NCBI RefSeq assembly: GCF_000447295.1
Contig: NZ_KE650771.1
Coordinates: forward strand, 1,823,004-1,887,003
Reading direction: 5' to 3'
From: Fischerella sp. PCC 9431
Lineage (GTDB): Bacteria > Cyanobacteriota > Cyanobacteriia > Cyanobacteriales > Nostocaceae
Length of the DNA: 64,000 nucleotides
Position 1 is the first letter of the stretch; each line of letters begins with the position of its first letter. The position numbers and the translations under genes are program-made. Under the pieces are notes generated by a model, which saw only the letters and a list, made by a program, of their open reading frames with translations, was not told the origin of the DNA and made no database searches. Shown one piece after another: positions 9,895 to 18,081 of the stretch.

Positions 9895-12800
9895 GTGTTA
9901 TCTGTGTTTTCTGAGCAAGAACTAGTGGCTCAACAACTCAATGTAATCTTCGGTGAGATGCTCTCAAAAAAGGAATTAGAGGATTGTTTGAGGGCGGTGG
10001 AAATTATAGAACCACCACCGACACAGCAGTTTTGGCAAGCCACAGAAACTCAAGCAGGAATTTACATTGTCATTGCAGGCAAAGTTAGACTGCTAGATAG
10101 CTGTGATAACTTGATTGCTACTCTGACAAAAGGAGGAACATTTGGTGAAATAACTCTGTTTCCCACAGCACAATTCCAGCCATATACAGCCAGAGCTTCC
10201 CATCGCTTAAAACTTTGCTATCTCAGAGATGAGGTAATGCAGAGATTGATGCATAACTCTACTCAAATCCGCGATCGCCTTTATCAAAAAGCAGAAATTT
10301 GGGATCTGTTGCTTGGTTATAGCCAAAACTCATCACAGCTTCAGGTATCTGTGCCAGAAATGTTCAAAGTTTTATCTCTATGTGAACGGCACAGTCTGGA
10401 AATTGGTTCTCTACCCACGGAACTATGCCAAGATCAGCAACTATGGCTAATCTACCAAGGAGAACTTTTTCATGCTGATGGTCAAAGACTAAATCAGGGA
10501 GATATTTATGTTGCGGGGACGCAACCTCACTGGCAGGTAGCAGCACCTACAATCATCTACAGTCTCAAATCTTCTCATTGGCAAACAGCACTGCAATACT
10601 GGCCACAACTAGGGAACATTGATGGTTTTGATGCAACACCAATTGCCATTGATGAGAGAGAAACACCACCAGTAAACAAACCCGAACGTCACAGAAAAAT
10701 TATTCCCTTTCCCGTACCAGAAACATCTACAAAACAACCAAAACAGCTAAAACAACTAAAACCAGAGCAAACAAAACTAAGCCCTTATTTTCCCAGTCCA
10801 AAAGTACAAATGGGGCATTGGTGGGGACGCCTTACCCGTCGTTATCCCTTTTATGCTCAACAGAGTGCTTCTGACTGTGGTGCTGCTTGTTTAGTAATGA
10901 TTGGTAGCTATTGGGGTAAGCACTTTAGCGTTAATCGTCTGCGGGATATGACCAACGTCAGCCGTAGTGGAGCATCTCTACGTGCTATTGCTACAACTGC
11001 CGAAAACATTGGTTTTGTTACCAGACCTGTGAAAGCCAGTTTTGATAAATTGGCAGAACAACCTTTACCTGCAATTATTCACTGGGAAGGTAAGCACTTT
11101 ATTGTTGTCTATGAAATAACGAAAAAGCATGTAATTGTTGGTGATCCTGCGATCGGTCAACGCACTCTCACACCCAAGGAATTTGAAACGGGTTGGACTG
11201 GTTATGCATTGTTGCTGCAACCCACAGCCCTACTTAAAGATGCCAAAAACAAAACTACTGGTCTTTGGAAGTTTTTTGAGTTAGTCAAACCTCACCATAA
11301 GGTACTGTTAGAAATCTTCGTTGCCTCAGTTTTGATTCAGTTATTTGGATTGGTAACACCAGTTTTTACCCAGTTACTATTAGACCGGGTGTTAGTACAA
11401 CGCAGTTTTACCACCTTAAATGCTATTGCTTTGGGAATGATCATTTTTGGTTTGTTCCGGGTGATCATGAACGGAGTACGGCAATACTTGCTGGATCATA
11501 CTGCTAACCGCGTCAGTGTTGCCTTATTAGTAGGGTTTATCAAACATACCTTCCGTTTACCCCTTTCATATTTTGAGTCTCGTTACGTTGGGGACATAGT
11601 TTCCCGCGTTCAAGAGAATGAAAAGATTCAGCGCTTTCTGACAGGACAAACATTATCCATCTTGCTAGATTTGCTGACATTGGTAATTTATCTAGGCATG
11701 ATGTTCTGGTATAGCTGGCGCATGGCGTTGTTTGTCTTGTTTACTGTACCGCCATTTTTTATTTTGGCGCTGGCTAGCACTAGTATTTTACGCCGCATCT
11801 CTAGAGAGATTTTTAATGCTGGGGCAGAAGAAAACAGCTATCTCATCGAGTCCTTGACAGGAATTCGCACTGTTCGCTCATTGTCCATAGAACAGACAGT
11901 GCGGTGGCGTTGGGAAGAACTACTGAATAAATTGATTAAAAAAGCCTTTAATGCTCAGATAATCAGCAACCGTCTGACTGTGATTACTGGTGTAATTGAA
12001 ACCTTCGTGAATACCTCCTTACTCTGGTATGGAGCATCGTTAGTTATTAACCAAGAACTCACGATTGGGCAGTTGGTTGCTTTCAACATGTTGGTGGGTA
12101 ATGTGATCAGTCCTTTTCAAAGGCTGTCACTGCTATGGAATCAATTACAGGAAGTTGTCATTTCCACCGAACGTATCAATGATGTTTTAGAAGCAGAACC
12201 AGAAGAAGACTTACAACATAAACCCCGTAAACCTTTGGGTAGTCTTCGTGGTCATATTCGTTTTCAAAATGTTACCTTTCGTTATCACCCAGAAAGTGAT
12301 ACCAACGTCTTAGAAAATATCAACTTTGAAATCCAACCAGAGCAAATGATAGCTGTGGTTGGACGCAGTGGTTCTGGGAAAACCACACTCAGCAAATTGA
12401 TTTTGGGTTTATATCCACCGAGTGATGGCAAAGTATTCATTGATGGTCAAGATGTCAATAACATTTCCCTGCGATCGCTCCGTTCTCAAGTTGGTGTAGT
12501 AGACCAAGATTCCTTCCTTTTTGGTGGTACTATTCGCGAAAACATTGCCATAGCTCATCCAGATGCTTCTTTGGAAGAAATTACCGAAGCAGCACGAATG
12601 GCGGGAGCAGATGAATTTATCCAGCAACAGCCGTTAGGTTATGAAACCCAAATCGGTGAAGGTGGGGGAATGCTCTCTGGTGGACAACGCCAACGCCTAG
12701 CGATCGCCCGTGCTTTACTAGGAAATCCCCGCTTGTTGCTTTTGGATGAAGCTACCAGTCATCTTGATGCTGAATCAGAACGCATTATTCAAAACAATCT

Positions 12801-12987
12801 CAAAACCATTCTCAAAGAACGCACAAGTGTGATCATTGCCCATCGTCTTTCTACTGTCCGCAACGCTGACTTAATTCTGGTTTTAGATCGTGGCTTATTG
12901 GTAGAAAGCGGTACTCACAACGAACTCATCGCCAAAAAAGGTCATTACTACTACCTGAATCAACAACAGCTATCTCAAACAGGTTGA
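9895..12987 (+). CDS. C39-peptidase ABC exporter with cyclic-nucleotide-binding-like N-terminus
   Basis: About 1030 residues. The N-terminal 250 residues resemble one clear and one degenerate cNMP-binding domain (GIYIVIAGKVRLLD, GGTFGEITLFP). A C39 peptidase domain follows: QSASDCGAACL with catalytic Cys about 328, then KHFIVVY (His about 401) and GDPA (Asp about 417). Next come the membrane domain (about 450-720) and an ATPase with GRSGSGKTT (about 823), LSGGQRQR and LLLLDEATS. Such transporters cut double-glycine leaders and export the core peptide. GTG 9895 is chosen because GGAGG lies 7 bases upstream; GTG 9868 is possible. It heads an operon with the HlyD and isomerase genes; the precursors lie just downstream. 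Confidence 0.93.
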   Translation: MLSVFSEQELVAQQLNVIFGEMLSKKELEDCLRAVEIIEPPPTQQFWQATETQAGIYIVIAGKVRLLDSCDNLIATLTKGGTFGEITLFPTAQFQPYTARASHRLKLCYLRDEVMQRLMHNSTQIRDRLYQKAEIWDLLLGYSQNSSQLQVSVPEMFKVLSLCERHSLEIGSLPTELCQDQQLWLIYQGELFHADGQRLNQGDIYVAGTQPHWQVAAPTIIYSLKSSHWQTALQYWPQLGNIDGFDATPIAIDERETPPVNKPERHRKIIPFPVPETSTKQPKQLKQLKPEQTKLSPYFPSPKVQMGHWWGRLTRRYPFYAQQSASDCGAACLVMIGSYWGKHFSVNRLRDMTNVSRSGASLRAIATTAENIGFVTRPVKASFDKLAEQPLPAIIHWEGKHFIVVYEITKKHVIVGDPAIGQRTLTPKEFETGWTGYALLLQPTALLKDAKNKTTGLWKFFELVKPHHKVLLEIFVASVLIQLFGLVTPVFTQLLLDRVLVQRSFTTLNAIALGMIIFGLFRVIMNGVRQYLLDHTANRVSVALLVGFIKHTFRLPLSYFESRYVGDIVSRVQENEKIQRFLTGQTLSILLDLLTLVIYLGMMFWYSWRMALFVLFTVPPFFILALASTSILRRISREIFNAGAEENSYLIESLTGIRTVRSLSIEQTVRWRWEELLNKLIKKAFNAQIISNRLTVITGVIETFVNTSLLWYGASLVINQELTIGQLVAFNMLVGNVISPFQRLSLLWNQLQEVVISTERINDVLEAEPEEDLQHKPRKPLGSLRGHIRFQNVTFRYHPESDTNVLENINFEIQPEQMIAVVGRSGSGKTTLSKLILGLYPPSDGKVFIDGQDVNNISLRSLRSQVGVVDQDSFLFGGTIRENIAIAHPDASLEEITEAARMAGADEFIQQQPLGYETQIGEGGGMLSGGQRQRLAIARALLGNPRLLLLDEATSHLDAESERIIQNNLKTILKERTSVIIAHRLSTVRNADLILVLDRGLLVESGTHNELIAKKGHYYYLNQQQLSQTG

Positions 12988-12992
12988 TTGTT

Positions 12993-13071
12993 GGTCATCC
13001 TTTAACAGGATTTTGGATTTGCTCCACAGATAAATCTGCTTGCTCTGTACCATCAAGGAATTATTGGTCAA
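12993..13071. repeat. Dispersed intergenic repeat
   Basis: Begins GGTCATCCTTTAACAGGATT and continues through AAATCTGCTTG and CTGTACCATC to TTGGTCAA. A longer copy with the same order of pieces lies at 62020-62155, and a reverse-strand relative at 2549-2606. It separates the ABC gene from the HlyD gene. Confidence 0.55.
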
Positions 13072-13141
13072 GGGTCAAGCATCAACGGTTAGTTTTCTAT
13101 TTTCTCCCTTTCCTTGTCCCCTTATCCATGAGCCAGGAACC

Positions 13142-14674
13142 ATGCCACATCCACATGCGAACTCTTCATCTGCACTGGTTAACAAACCAGATGAGAAGCA
13201 AAGCTATCCACAGACTCAGGAATTTACTCAGGCTAAAGAGCAGTCGAAAGATTGGCATTATGCCACTGAAGAGTTACTAGATGCTTTACCGAGAATTTGG
13301 ACTCGTAGTGTTCTGTATGCACTTATAGGTTTTACAGTTCTCGCCATACCTTGGTCAGTGCTTACCAAGGTAGATGAGACTGGTAACGCCAGAGGACGTA
13401 TAGAACCTAAAGGTTCAACCCAAAAACTAGATGCACTGTCAAGCGGGAGTGTGAAAACTGTCCGAGTCAAAGAAGGTGACACCGTCAAAGCTGGGCAAGT
13501 TTTGCTGGAACTTGAATCTGATATCTTGCACACCGAACTCCAGCAAGCTCAAGAAAAACTGACTGGACTGCTCAATCAGCGATCGCAATATTCTTTACTC
13601 ACGAACCAACTCCAGTTGACGCTTGGTGTTCAAGAGCAACAAAACAAATCTCAAGCATTAGAAAAAATATCCCAAGTCAACCAGGCAAAACAAGAACTGG
13701 ATGCCAAACAGAGTAGCTACAACTTACAAAAGTTAGAAAAGCAGGCATTAATCAACCAAGCAAAACAACAAATTAATACAAGTCGTAATGACCTGAAGTC
13801 GGCTGAAGAGCGTTTGAAGCTAGATTCCAGAATAGTTAATCGCTACAGTCAATTGTTAAATGATGGTGCGGTATCCGTAACTCAAATTGACCAACTCAAA
13901 AAAGAGCAACAGCAAAGCAAGCAAGTGTATGAAAAGGCTCAATCTGATGTAAAACAAGCTCAATTGCGTTTAACCGAAGAACAGAGCCGTTATCAAGCAA
14001 CTGTTAATCAGTTAGAGTCTGATATTGAGAAAGCAAAACTGCAATTACAAGCCGAGCAAAGCAATTATCAAAGCTTATTACAAGCTGGTAAATTGGCGAT
14101 TCTCAAAAATCAACAACAATTCAAAGACACGCAAACACAAATCACTGGCTTAGAATCTCAAATTGCTCAAATCAAAAGCCAAATTGCATCTATAAAGCTT
14201 CAGTTACAGCAACGAATAGTGCGATCGCCTGTTAATGGTGTAGTTTTTGAGTTTCCAGTCACCAAGCCAGGAGCAGTAGTACAACTTGGTCAAAGAGTAG
14301 CCCAAATTGCGCCCCAAAATACGCCTTTCATCCTCAAAGCCCAGATGCCTAGTCAACAAAGTGGCTTCTTGAAAGTAGGAATGCCAGTCAAAATCAAATT
14401 TGATGCCTATCCTTTCCAACAGTATGGCATTGCACAAGGCAAAGTTACTTGGATATCCCCCGACTCAAAAGTGAGTCAAACACCCCAAGGAAAACAAGAA
14501 AGCTTTGATTTAGATATCGCTTTGGATCACCAGTATCTCCAAAATGGCAACCAACGTATTCTATTGAATCCTGGTCAGACAGCAACCGCAGAAGTTGTTA
14601 TTCGTCAACGACGGGTGATTGACTTTGTCTTAGATCCATTCCAGCGACTACAAAAAGATGGTTTGAAGCTTTAG
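13142..14674 (+). CDS. HlyD-family membrane fusion protein
   Basis: 510 residues. A cytoplasmic N-terminus of about 55 residues is followed by one membrane segment (about 57-77, YALIGFTVLAIPWSVL). A half lipoyl/barrel region (VKTVRVKEGDTVKAGQVLLE) leads into a long Gln/Lys/Glu-rich coiled coil (about 130-345). The second lipoyl half (RIVRSPVNGVVFEF) and a beta-barrel end follow. This adaptor bridges an inner-membrane ABC exporter to an outer-membrane channel. ATG 13142 has AGGA four bases upstream. It sits 154 bases after the ABC gene and 83 before the second isomerase, so an export operon is likely. No TolC-type gene is in the window. Confidence 0.92.
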   Translation: MPHPHANSSSALVNKPDEKQSYPQTQEFTQAKEQSKDWHYATEELLDALPRIWTRSVLYALIGFTVLAIPWSVLTKVDETGNARGRIEPKGSTQKLDALSSGSVKTVRVKEGDTVKAGQVLLELESDILHTELQQAQEKLTGLLNQRSQYSLLTNQLQLTLGVQEQQNKSQALEKISQVNQAKQELDAKQSSYNLQKLEKQALINQAKQQINTSRNDLKSAEERLKLDSRIVNRYSQLLNDGAVSVTQIDQLKKEQQQSKQVYEKAQSDVKQAQLRLTEEQSRYQATVNQLESDIEKAKLQLQAEQSNYQSLLQAGKLAILKNQQQFKDTQTQITGLESQIAQIKSQIASIKLQLQQRIVRSPVNGVVFEFPVTKPGAVVQLGQRVAQIAPQNTPFILKAQMPSQQSGFLKVGMPVKIKFDAYPFQQYGIAQGKVTWISPDSKVSQTPQGKQESFDLDIALDHQYLQNGNQRILLNPGQTATAEVVIRQRRVIDFVLDPFQRLQKDGLKL

Positions 14675-14757
14675 TCATTGGTCATTAGTTATTGATTAGT
14701 AGTTAGTACTCATTACAAATGACAAAGGACGAATCACAAAATTGGAGGGATGGCATT

Positions 14758-15522
14758 ATGGCTAACAATCTCACTGTGACTTCCTCAGACATCATTCGTA
14801 ATATCAAACTTTCTTGCCACATTCCTGTGGTTGTGGAGGCGATCGCATCTGAAAAAATCATTGCTGAAGCAGCGAAAGAAGCTGGTATTCAAATTGAAAA
14901 AGCAGAACTTCAACAAGAGGGAGACAAGTTACGCCTAGAGAAGAAACTCATCAAAGCAAAAGATACTTGGGAATGGCTCAAAAAACATCATCTTTCTTTA
15001 GATGAGTTTGAAGAATTAATCTACAATCAAGTCCTCTCTAAGAAGTTGGCAGATTATTTATTTGCAGATCATGTCGAAAAGTTCTTTTATCAAAATCAAC
15101 TTGAGTATCTAGCTGCTGCTACTTACGAAGTCATCCTTGAGGATAGAGACTTAGCTTTGGAATTATTTTATGAAATAGAAGAAGGTGAAGTCAGTTTTTC
15201 AGAAATCGCTCGCCAATATATCCAAGTACCAGAATTACGTCGTGCTGGTGGATATCAGGGAATTCGACGCCGCCAAGAGTTTCGCCCTGAAATTGCAGCT
15301 GCGGTGTTTGCAGCAACTCCACCTCAAATTTTAAAACCAATTACAACTCCCAAAGGAGTGTATTTAATTTGGGTTGAAGAAATAATTCAACCCCAATTAG
15401 ATGACGAATTATACCAACAAATCATTTTTGAATTGTTCTCTGATTGGTTAAAACAACAAGTTGAAAGTATGGAAATAGTAATTAAGTTAGATACAGATAT
15501 AAATTTGCAATCAAAAGACTAA
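14758..15522 (+). CDS. Second parvulin-like isomerase of the export locus
   Basis: 254 residues, built like the isomerase at 7832: a charged helical N-terminal part, ELFYEIEEGEVSFSEIARQY near the middle, then a rotamase-like KPITTPKGVYLIWVEEIIQP segment. No signal peptide is seen. ATG 14758 is chosen because GGAGG (14744-14748) stands 9 bases upstream; an in-frame start at 14719 has no such site. It is the last gene of the exporter operon and is followed by a terminator. The precursor array starts 350 bases downstream. A role in keeping precursors soluble or folded is inferred. Confidence 0.78.
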   Translation: MANNLTVTSSDIIRNIKLSCHIPVVVEAIASEKIIAEAAKEAGIQIEKAELQQEGDKLRLEKKLIKAKDTWEWLKKHHLSLDEFEELIYNQVLSKKLADYLFADHVEKFFYQNQLEYLAAATYEVILEDRDLALELFYEIEEGEVSFSEIARQYIQVPELRRAGGYQGIRRRQEFRPEIAAAVFAATPPQILKPITTPKGVYLIWVEEIIQPQLDDELYQQIIFELFSDWLKQQVESMEIVIKLDTDINLQSKD

Positions 15523-15646
15523 GTGGTAAAACAGAGTTGTTCTACTAATAGTTGAACATTTAAAGCTCTTTTTCTATTTCGAGATTTTCGTGTAATGCGA
15601 ACTTAAATCTCATTACATTAAAACAATAAACCAAGAAGTTTAATGA

Positions 15647-15676
15647 AGGCAAAATATGATATTTTGTCGTTTTTTT
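15647..15676 (+). terminator. Terminator of the exporter operon
   Basis: GGCAAAATAT pairs with ATATTTTGTC around a small loop (about 15648-15668) and is followed by GTTTTTTTG. It lies about 125 bases after the isomerase stop and before the first precursor gene. The precursors therefore probably have their own transcription start. Confidence 0.65.
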
Positions 15677-15871
15677 GTTATCTATCAATTGTTATTTAAA
15701 TATATAGAAAGTTTATTTATTTTGAGAAGAAAGCATATTTGTAATTAATTATTTTTATTTTTAAAAACAGTTTGATTCTTAAAACTAAGCTACAATAAAA
15801 ATGTAAGCAAGCAGAATATATTTTGTTGCTTCAATAAGAGCAAAAAATTTAAATTATTCCCAGGAGAAACC

Positions 15872-16057
15872 ATGTTTATCTCTGATCTAAATCACATCGA
15901 AGGTGTTGAATCTAATAAAGTGATGGGCGGAGGCGGCGGTTATGGCTGGTTCGATAACTATTTCGATAACTATGATAACGATTGTGGTGATAGGAAGTTC
16001 AAGAATGTAGCGGTAGCTGTTGCTGCAGCTGGCGATCGTAATAGCTGCTGTCACTAA
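15872..16057 (+). CDS. Double-glycine peptide precursor, copy 1
   Basis: 61 residues. A 20-residue leader (MFISDLNHIEGVESNKVMGG) ends in GG, the expected cut site for the C39 exporter. The core is the longest of the array: a Gly/Tyr/Asn/Asp-rich segment, then KNVAVAVAAAGDR and a CCH end. AGGAG lies 7 bases before the ATG. Unlike the later copies there is no second ATG upstream, which fixes the true start for the whole family. It is the most diverged copy and is probably the oldest. Product inferred to be a secreted bacteriocin-like or signalling peptide; activity unknown. Confidence 0.82.
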   Translation: MFISDLNHIEGVESNKVMGGGGGYGWFDNYFDNYDNDCGDRKFKNVAVAVAAAGDRNSCCH

Positions 16058-16099
16058 AGTTATTAACAATGTAATCAATTAGTTTTGATTGGTTACTAA

Positions 16100-16258
16100 G
16101 AGGATGTTTAAGAAGTCAAACTTGGCGATGTTTGCAATTGTACGCCAGGTGTTGTAGAAGAGGGCTTTGGGAAAATACTCTTTTCCCTTGCTCTTCCTGG
16201 GTGAATTTAGCCTGCATAGTCATGAATTATATTCGTCCATAAAATTTATAACATCCTC
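16100..16258. repeat. Structured intergenic element, copy 1
   Basis: 159 bases bounded by the inverted ends GAGGATGTT and AACATCCTC. Inside are a GGCG/CGCC stem and a GGGAAAA/TTTTCCC stem with loop TACTC. Near the right end this copy reads CGTCCATAAA where later copies have CGTCCAGGAA, so the TTCCTGG/CCAGGAA pairing is lost here. An imperfect palindrome lies just before it (about 16070-16098). Confidence 0.7.
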
Positions 16259-16302
16259 TGAATTTATAGCAAAAAACGATGAAATTATTCCCAGGAAAAA
16301 CC

Positions 16303-16461
16303 ATGATTATCTCTGATCTCAATCACATCGAATCTGTTGAATCTAGTCAAGTTATTGGTGGTTGTGGCCGTAATTACTATGGATACGGTAAGCCCAAGAA
16401 TGTTGCGGTTGCTGTTGCTGTAGCTGGCGATCGCAACGGCTACGATGACTATGATTACTAA
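16303..16461 (+). CDS. Double-glycine peptide precursor, copy 2
   Basis: 52 residues: leader MIISDLNHIESVESSQVIGG, then a variable CGRNYYGYG block, then KPKNVAVAVAVAGDR and an acidic/Tyr tail (NGYDDYDY). An in-frame ATG 24 bases upstream would add MKLFPGKT. The inner ATG is preferred because CCAGGA stands before it and because copy 1 lacks the outer ATG. A HIP1-containing GGCGATCGC codes for the GDR segment. Confidence 0.82.
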   Translation: MIISDLNHIESVESSQVIGGCGRNYYGYGKPKNVAVAVAVAGDRNGYDDYDY

Positions 16462-16494
16462 AAATGTAATCAATCAATTTTGATTGTTTACTAA

Positions 16495-16654
16495 GAGGAT
16501 GTCTGAAAAGTTAAACTTGGTGATGTTTGCAATTGTACGCCAGGTGTTGTAAAAGAGGGCTTTGGGAAAATCATGATTTTCCCTTGCTTTTCCTGGGTGA
16601 ATTTAGCCTGCATAGTCATGAATTATATTCGTCCAGGAAATTTATAAAATCCTC
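16495..16654. repeat. Structured intergenic element, copy 2
   Basis: 160 bases. The left end is GAGGATGTC and the right end AAAATCCTC, so the outer stem is shorter here. The inner stem reads GGTG with CGCC, keeping pairing through a G-T wobble. The second hairpin has become a perfect 20-base palindrome (16564-16583) with TCATGA in its centre instead of the TACTC loop. Confidence 0.7.
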
Positions 16655-16698
16655 TGAATTTACAGTAAAAAACGATGAAATTATTCCCAGGAAAAACC

Positions 16699-16860
16699 AT
16701 GATTATCTCTGATCTCAATTACATCAAATCTGTTGAATCTAGTCAAGTTATTGGTGGTTGTGGACGTAATTACTATGGATACGGTAAGCCCAAGAATGTT
16801 GCAGTTGCAGTTGCTGTAGCTGGCGATCGCAAGGACTACGGTGGCTATGATTACTACTAA
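16699..16860 (+). CDS. Double-glycine peptide precursor, copy 3
   Basis: 53 residues. The leader is MIISDLNYIKSVESSQVIGG, with two changes from the other copies (H to Y and E to K). The variable block is CGRNYYGYG, the same as copy 2. The C-terminal half is KPKNVAVAVAVAGDR followed by KDYGGYDYY. The start is the inner ATG behind CCAGGA, as argued for copies 1 and 2. Copies 2 and 3 are the closest pair in the array and probably a recent duplication. Confidence 0.82.
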   Translation: MIISDLNYIKSVESSQVIGGCGRNYYGYGKPKNVAVAVAVAGDRKDYGGYDYY

Positions 16861-16890
16861 TGTAATCAATCAATTTTGATTGGTTACTAA

Positions 16891-17049
16891 GAGGATGTCT
16901 GAGAAGTTAAACTTGGCGATGTTTGCAATTGTACGCCAGGTGTTGTAAAAGAGGGCTTTGGGAAAATACTCTTTTCCCTTGCTCTCCCTGGGTGAATTTA
17001 GCCTGCATAGTCATGAATTATATTCGTCCAGGAAATTTATAACATCCTC
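16891..17049. repeat. Structured intergenic element, copy 3
   Basis: 159 bases from GAGGATGTC to ACATCCTC. GGCG/CGCC and GGGAAAA/TTTTCCC stems are present. CCAGGAA near the right end can pair with CCCTGG of the CTCCCTGGG segment. Confidence 0.7.
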
Positions 17050-17093
17050 TGAATTTACAGCAAAAGACGATGAAATTATTCCCAGGAAAAATC

Positions 17094-17252
17094 ATGATTA
17101 TCTCTGATCTCAATCACATCGAATCTGTTGAATCTAGTCAAGTTATTGGTGGTTGTTGTTTTAAGTACGATAGATGCGGTAAGCCCAAGAATGTTGCGGT
17201 TGCTGTTGCTGTAGCTGGCGATCGCAACGGCTACGATGACTATGATTACTAA
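17094..17252 (+). CDS. Double-glycine peptide precursor, copy 4
   Basis: 52 residues. The leader is identical to copy 2. The variable block after GG is CCFKYDRCG, with three Cys and basic residues, quite unlike copies 2 and 3. KPKNVAVAVAVAGDR and NGYDDYDY follow unchanged. The sharp limits of the difference, with conserved DNA on both sides, show that only this block has changed. The start is the inner ATG behind CCAGGA. Same predicted export route. Confidence 0.82.
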   Translation: MIISDLNHIESVESSQVIGGCCFKYDRCGKPKNVAVAVAVAGDRNGYDDYDY

Positions 17253-17285
17253 AAATGTAATCAATCAATTTTGATTGTTTACTAA

Positions 17286-17444
17286 GAGGATGTTTAAGAA
17301 GTCAAACTTGGCGATGTTTGCAATTGTACGCCAGGTGTTGTAAAAGAGGGCTTTGGGAAAATACTCTTTTCCCTTGCTCTTCCTGGGTGAATTTAGCCTG
17401 CATAGTCATGAATTATATTCGTCCAGGAAATTTATAACATCCTC
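17286..17444. repeat. Structured intergenic element, copy 4
   Basis: 159 bases with full outer ends GAGGATGTT and AACATCCTC. GGCG/CGCC, GGGAAAA/TTTTCCC (loop TACTC) and TTCCTGG/CCAGGAA stems are all present. Confidence 0.7.
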
Positions 17445-17488
17445 TGAATTTACAGCAAAAAACGATGAAATTATTCCCAGGAAAAATC

Positions 17489-17653
17489 ATGATTATCTCT
17501 GATCTCAATCACATCGAATCTGTTGAATCTAGTCAAGTTATTGGTGGTGGTTGTTGCTGTAATAATTATGGATACTTTAAGCCCAAGAATGTTGCGGTTG
17601 CTGTTGCTGTAGCTGGCGATCGCAACGGCTATGATGATTATGATCACTACTAA
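17489..17653 (+). CDS. Double-glycine peptide precursor, copy 5
   Basis: 54 residues. The leader is as in copy 2. The variable block is GCCCNNYGYF, with three consecutive Cys and one residue more than copy 6. KPKNVAVAVAVAGDR and NGYDDYDHY follow. The start is the inner ATG behind CCAGGA. Runs of Cys directly after the cut site are unusual for a simple bacteriocin and could allow disulfides or metal binding; this is inference. Confidence 0.82.
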   Translation: MIISDLNHIESVESSQVIGGGCCCNNYGYFKPKNVAVAVAVAGDRNGYDDYDHY

Positions 17654-17683
17654 TGTAATCAATCAATTTTGATTGGTTACTAA

Positions 17684-17842
17684 GAGGATGTTTAAGAAAT
17701 CAAACTTGGCGATGTTTGCAATTGTACGCCAGGTGTTGTAAAAGAGGGCTTTGGGAAAATACTCTTTTCCCTTGCTCTTCCTGGGTGAATTTAGCCTGCA
17801 TAGTCATGAATTATATTCGTCCAGGAAATTTATAACATCCTC
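17684..17842. repeat. Structured intergenic element, copy 5
   Basis: 159 bases, ends GAGGATGTT and AACATCCTC, with the same three inner stems as copy 4. Confidence 0.7.
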
Positions 17843-17886
17843 TGAATTTATAGCAAAAAACGATGAAATTATTCCCAGGAAAAACC

Positions 17887-18048
17887 ATGATTATCTCTGA
17901 TCTCAATCACATCGAATCTGTTGAATCTAGTCAAGTTATTGGTGGTTGTTGTTGCCGTAATAATTATGGATACTTCAAGCCCAAGAATGTTGCGGTTGCT
18001 GTTGCTGTAGCTGGCGATCGCAACGGTTATGATGATTATGATCATTAA
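17887..18048 (+). CDS. Double-glycine peptide precursor, copy 6
   Basis: 53 residues. Leader as in copy 2, variable block CCCRNNYGYF, then KPKNVAVAVAVAGDR and NGYDDYDH. It is most like copy 5. It is the last unit of the array; the spacer after it keeps only the left part of the structured element. The start is the inner ATG behind CCAGGA. Predicted substrate of the C39 exporter at 9895. Confidence 0.82.
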   Translation: MIISDLNHIESVESSQVIGGCCCRNNYGYFKPKNVAVAVAVAGDRNGYDDYDH

Positions 18049-18081
18049 AAATGTCATCAATCAGTTTTGATTGGTTACTAA

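Larger units (their letters stand above)
16279..18060. repeat. Tandem array of ~396-base gene-plus-spacer units
   Basis: Unit starts fall at 16279, 16675, 17070, 17465 and 17863, that is steps of 396, 395, 395 and 398 bases. A more diverged first unit begins about 15850. Each unit holds one precursor gene and, except the last, one structured spacer element. Leader, 3' coding part and spacer are nearly identical between units. The main difference is a block of about 30 bases just after the GG codons. Confidence 0.9.

Noticed and set aside
15887-18060. Minus-strand frames opposite every precursor copy
   Set aside because: They repeat because the array repeats; the plus-strand genes have leader, ribosome-binding site and family logic, while the minus frames do not.
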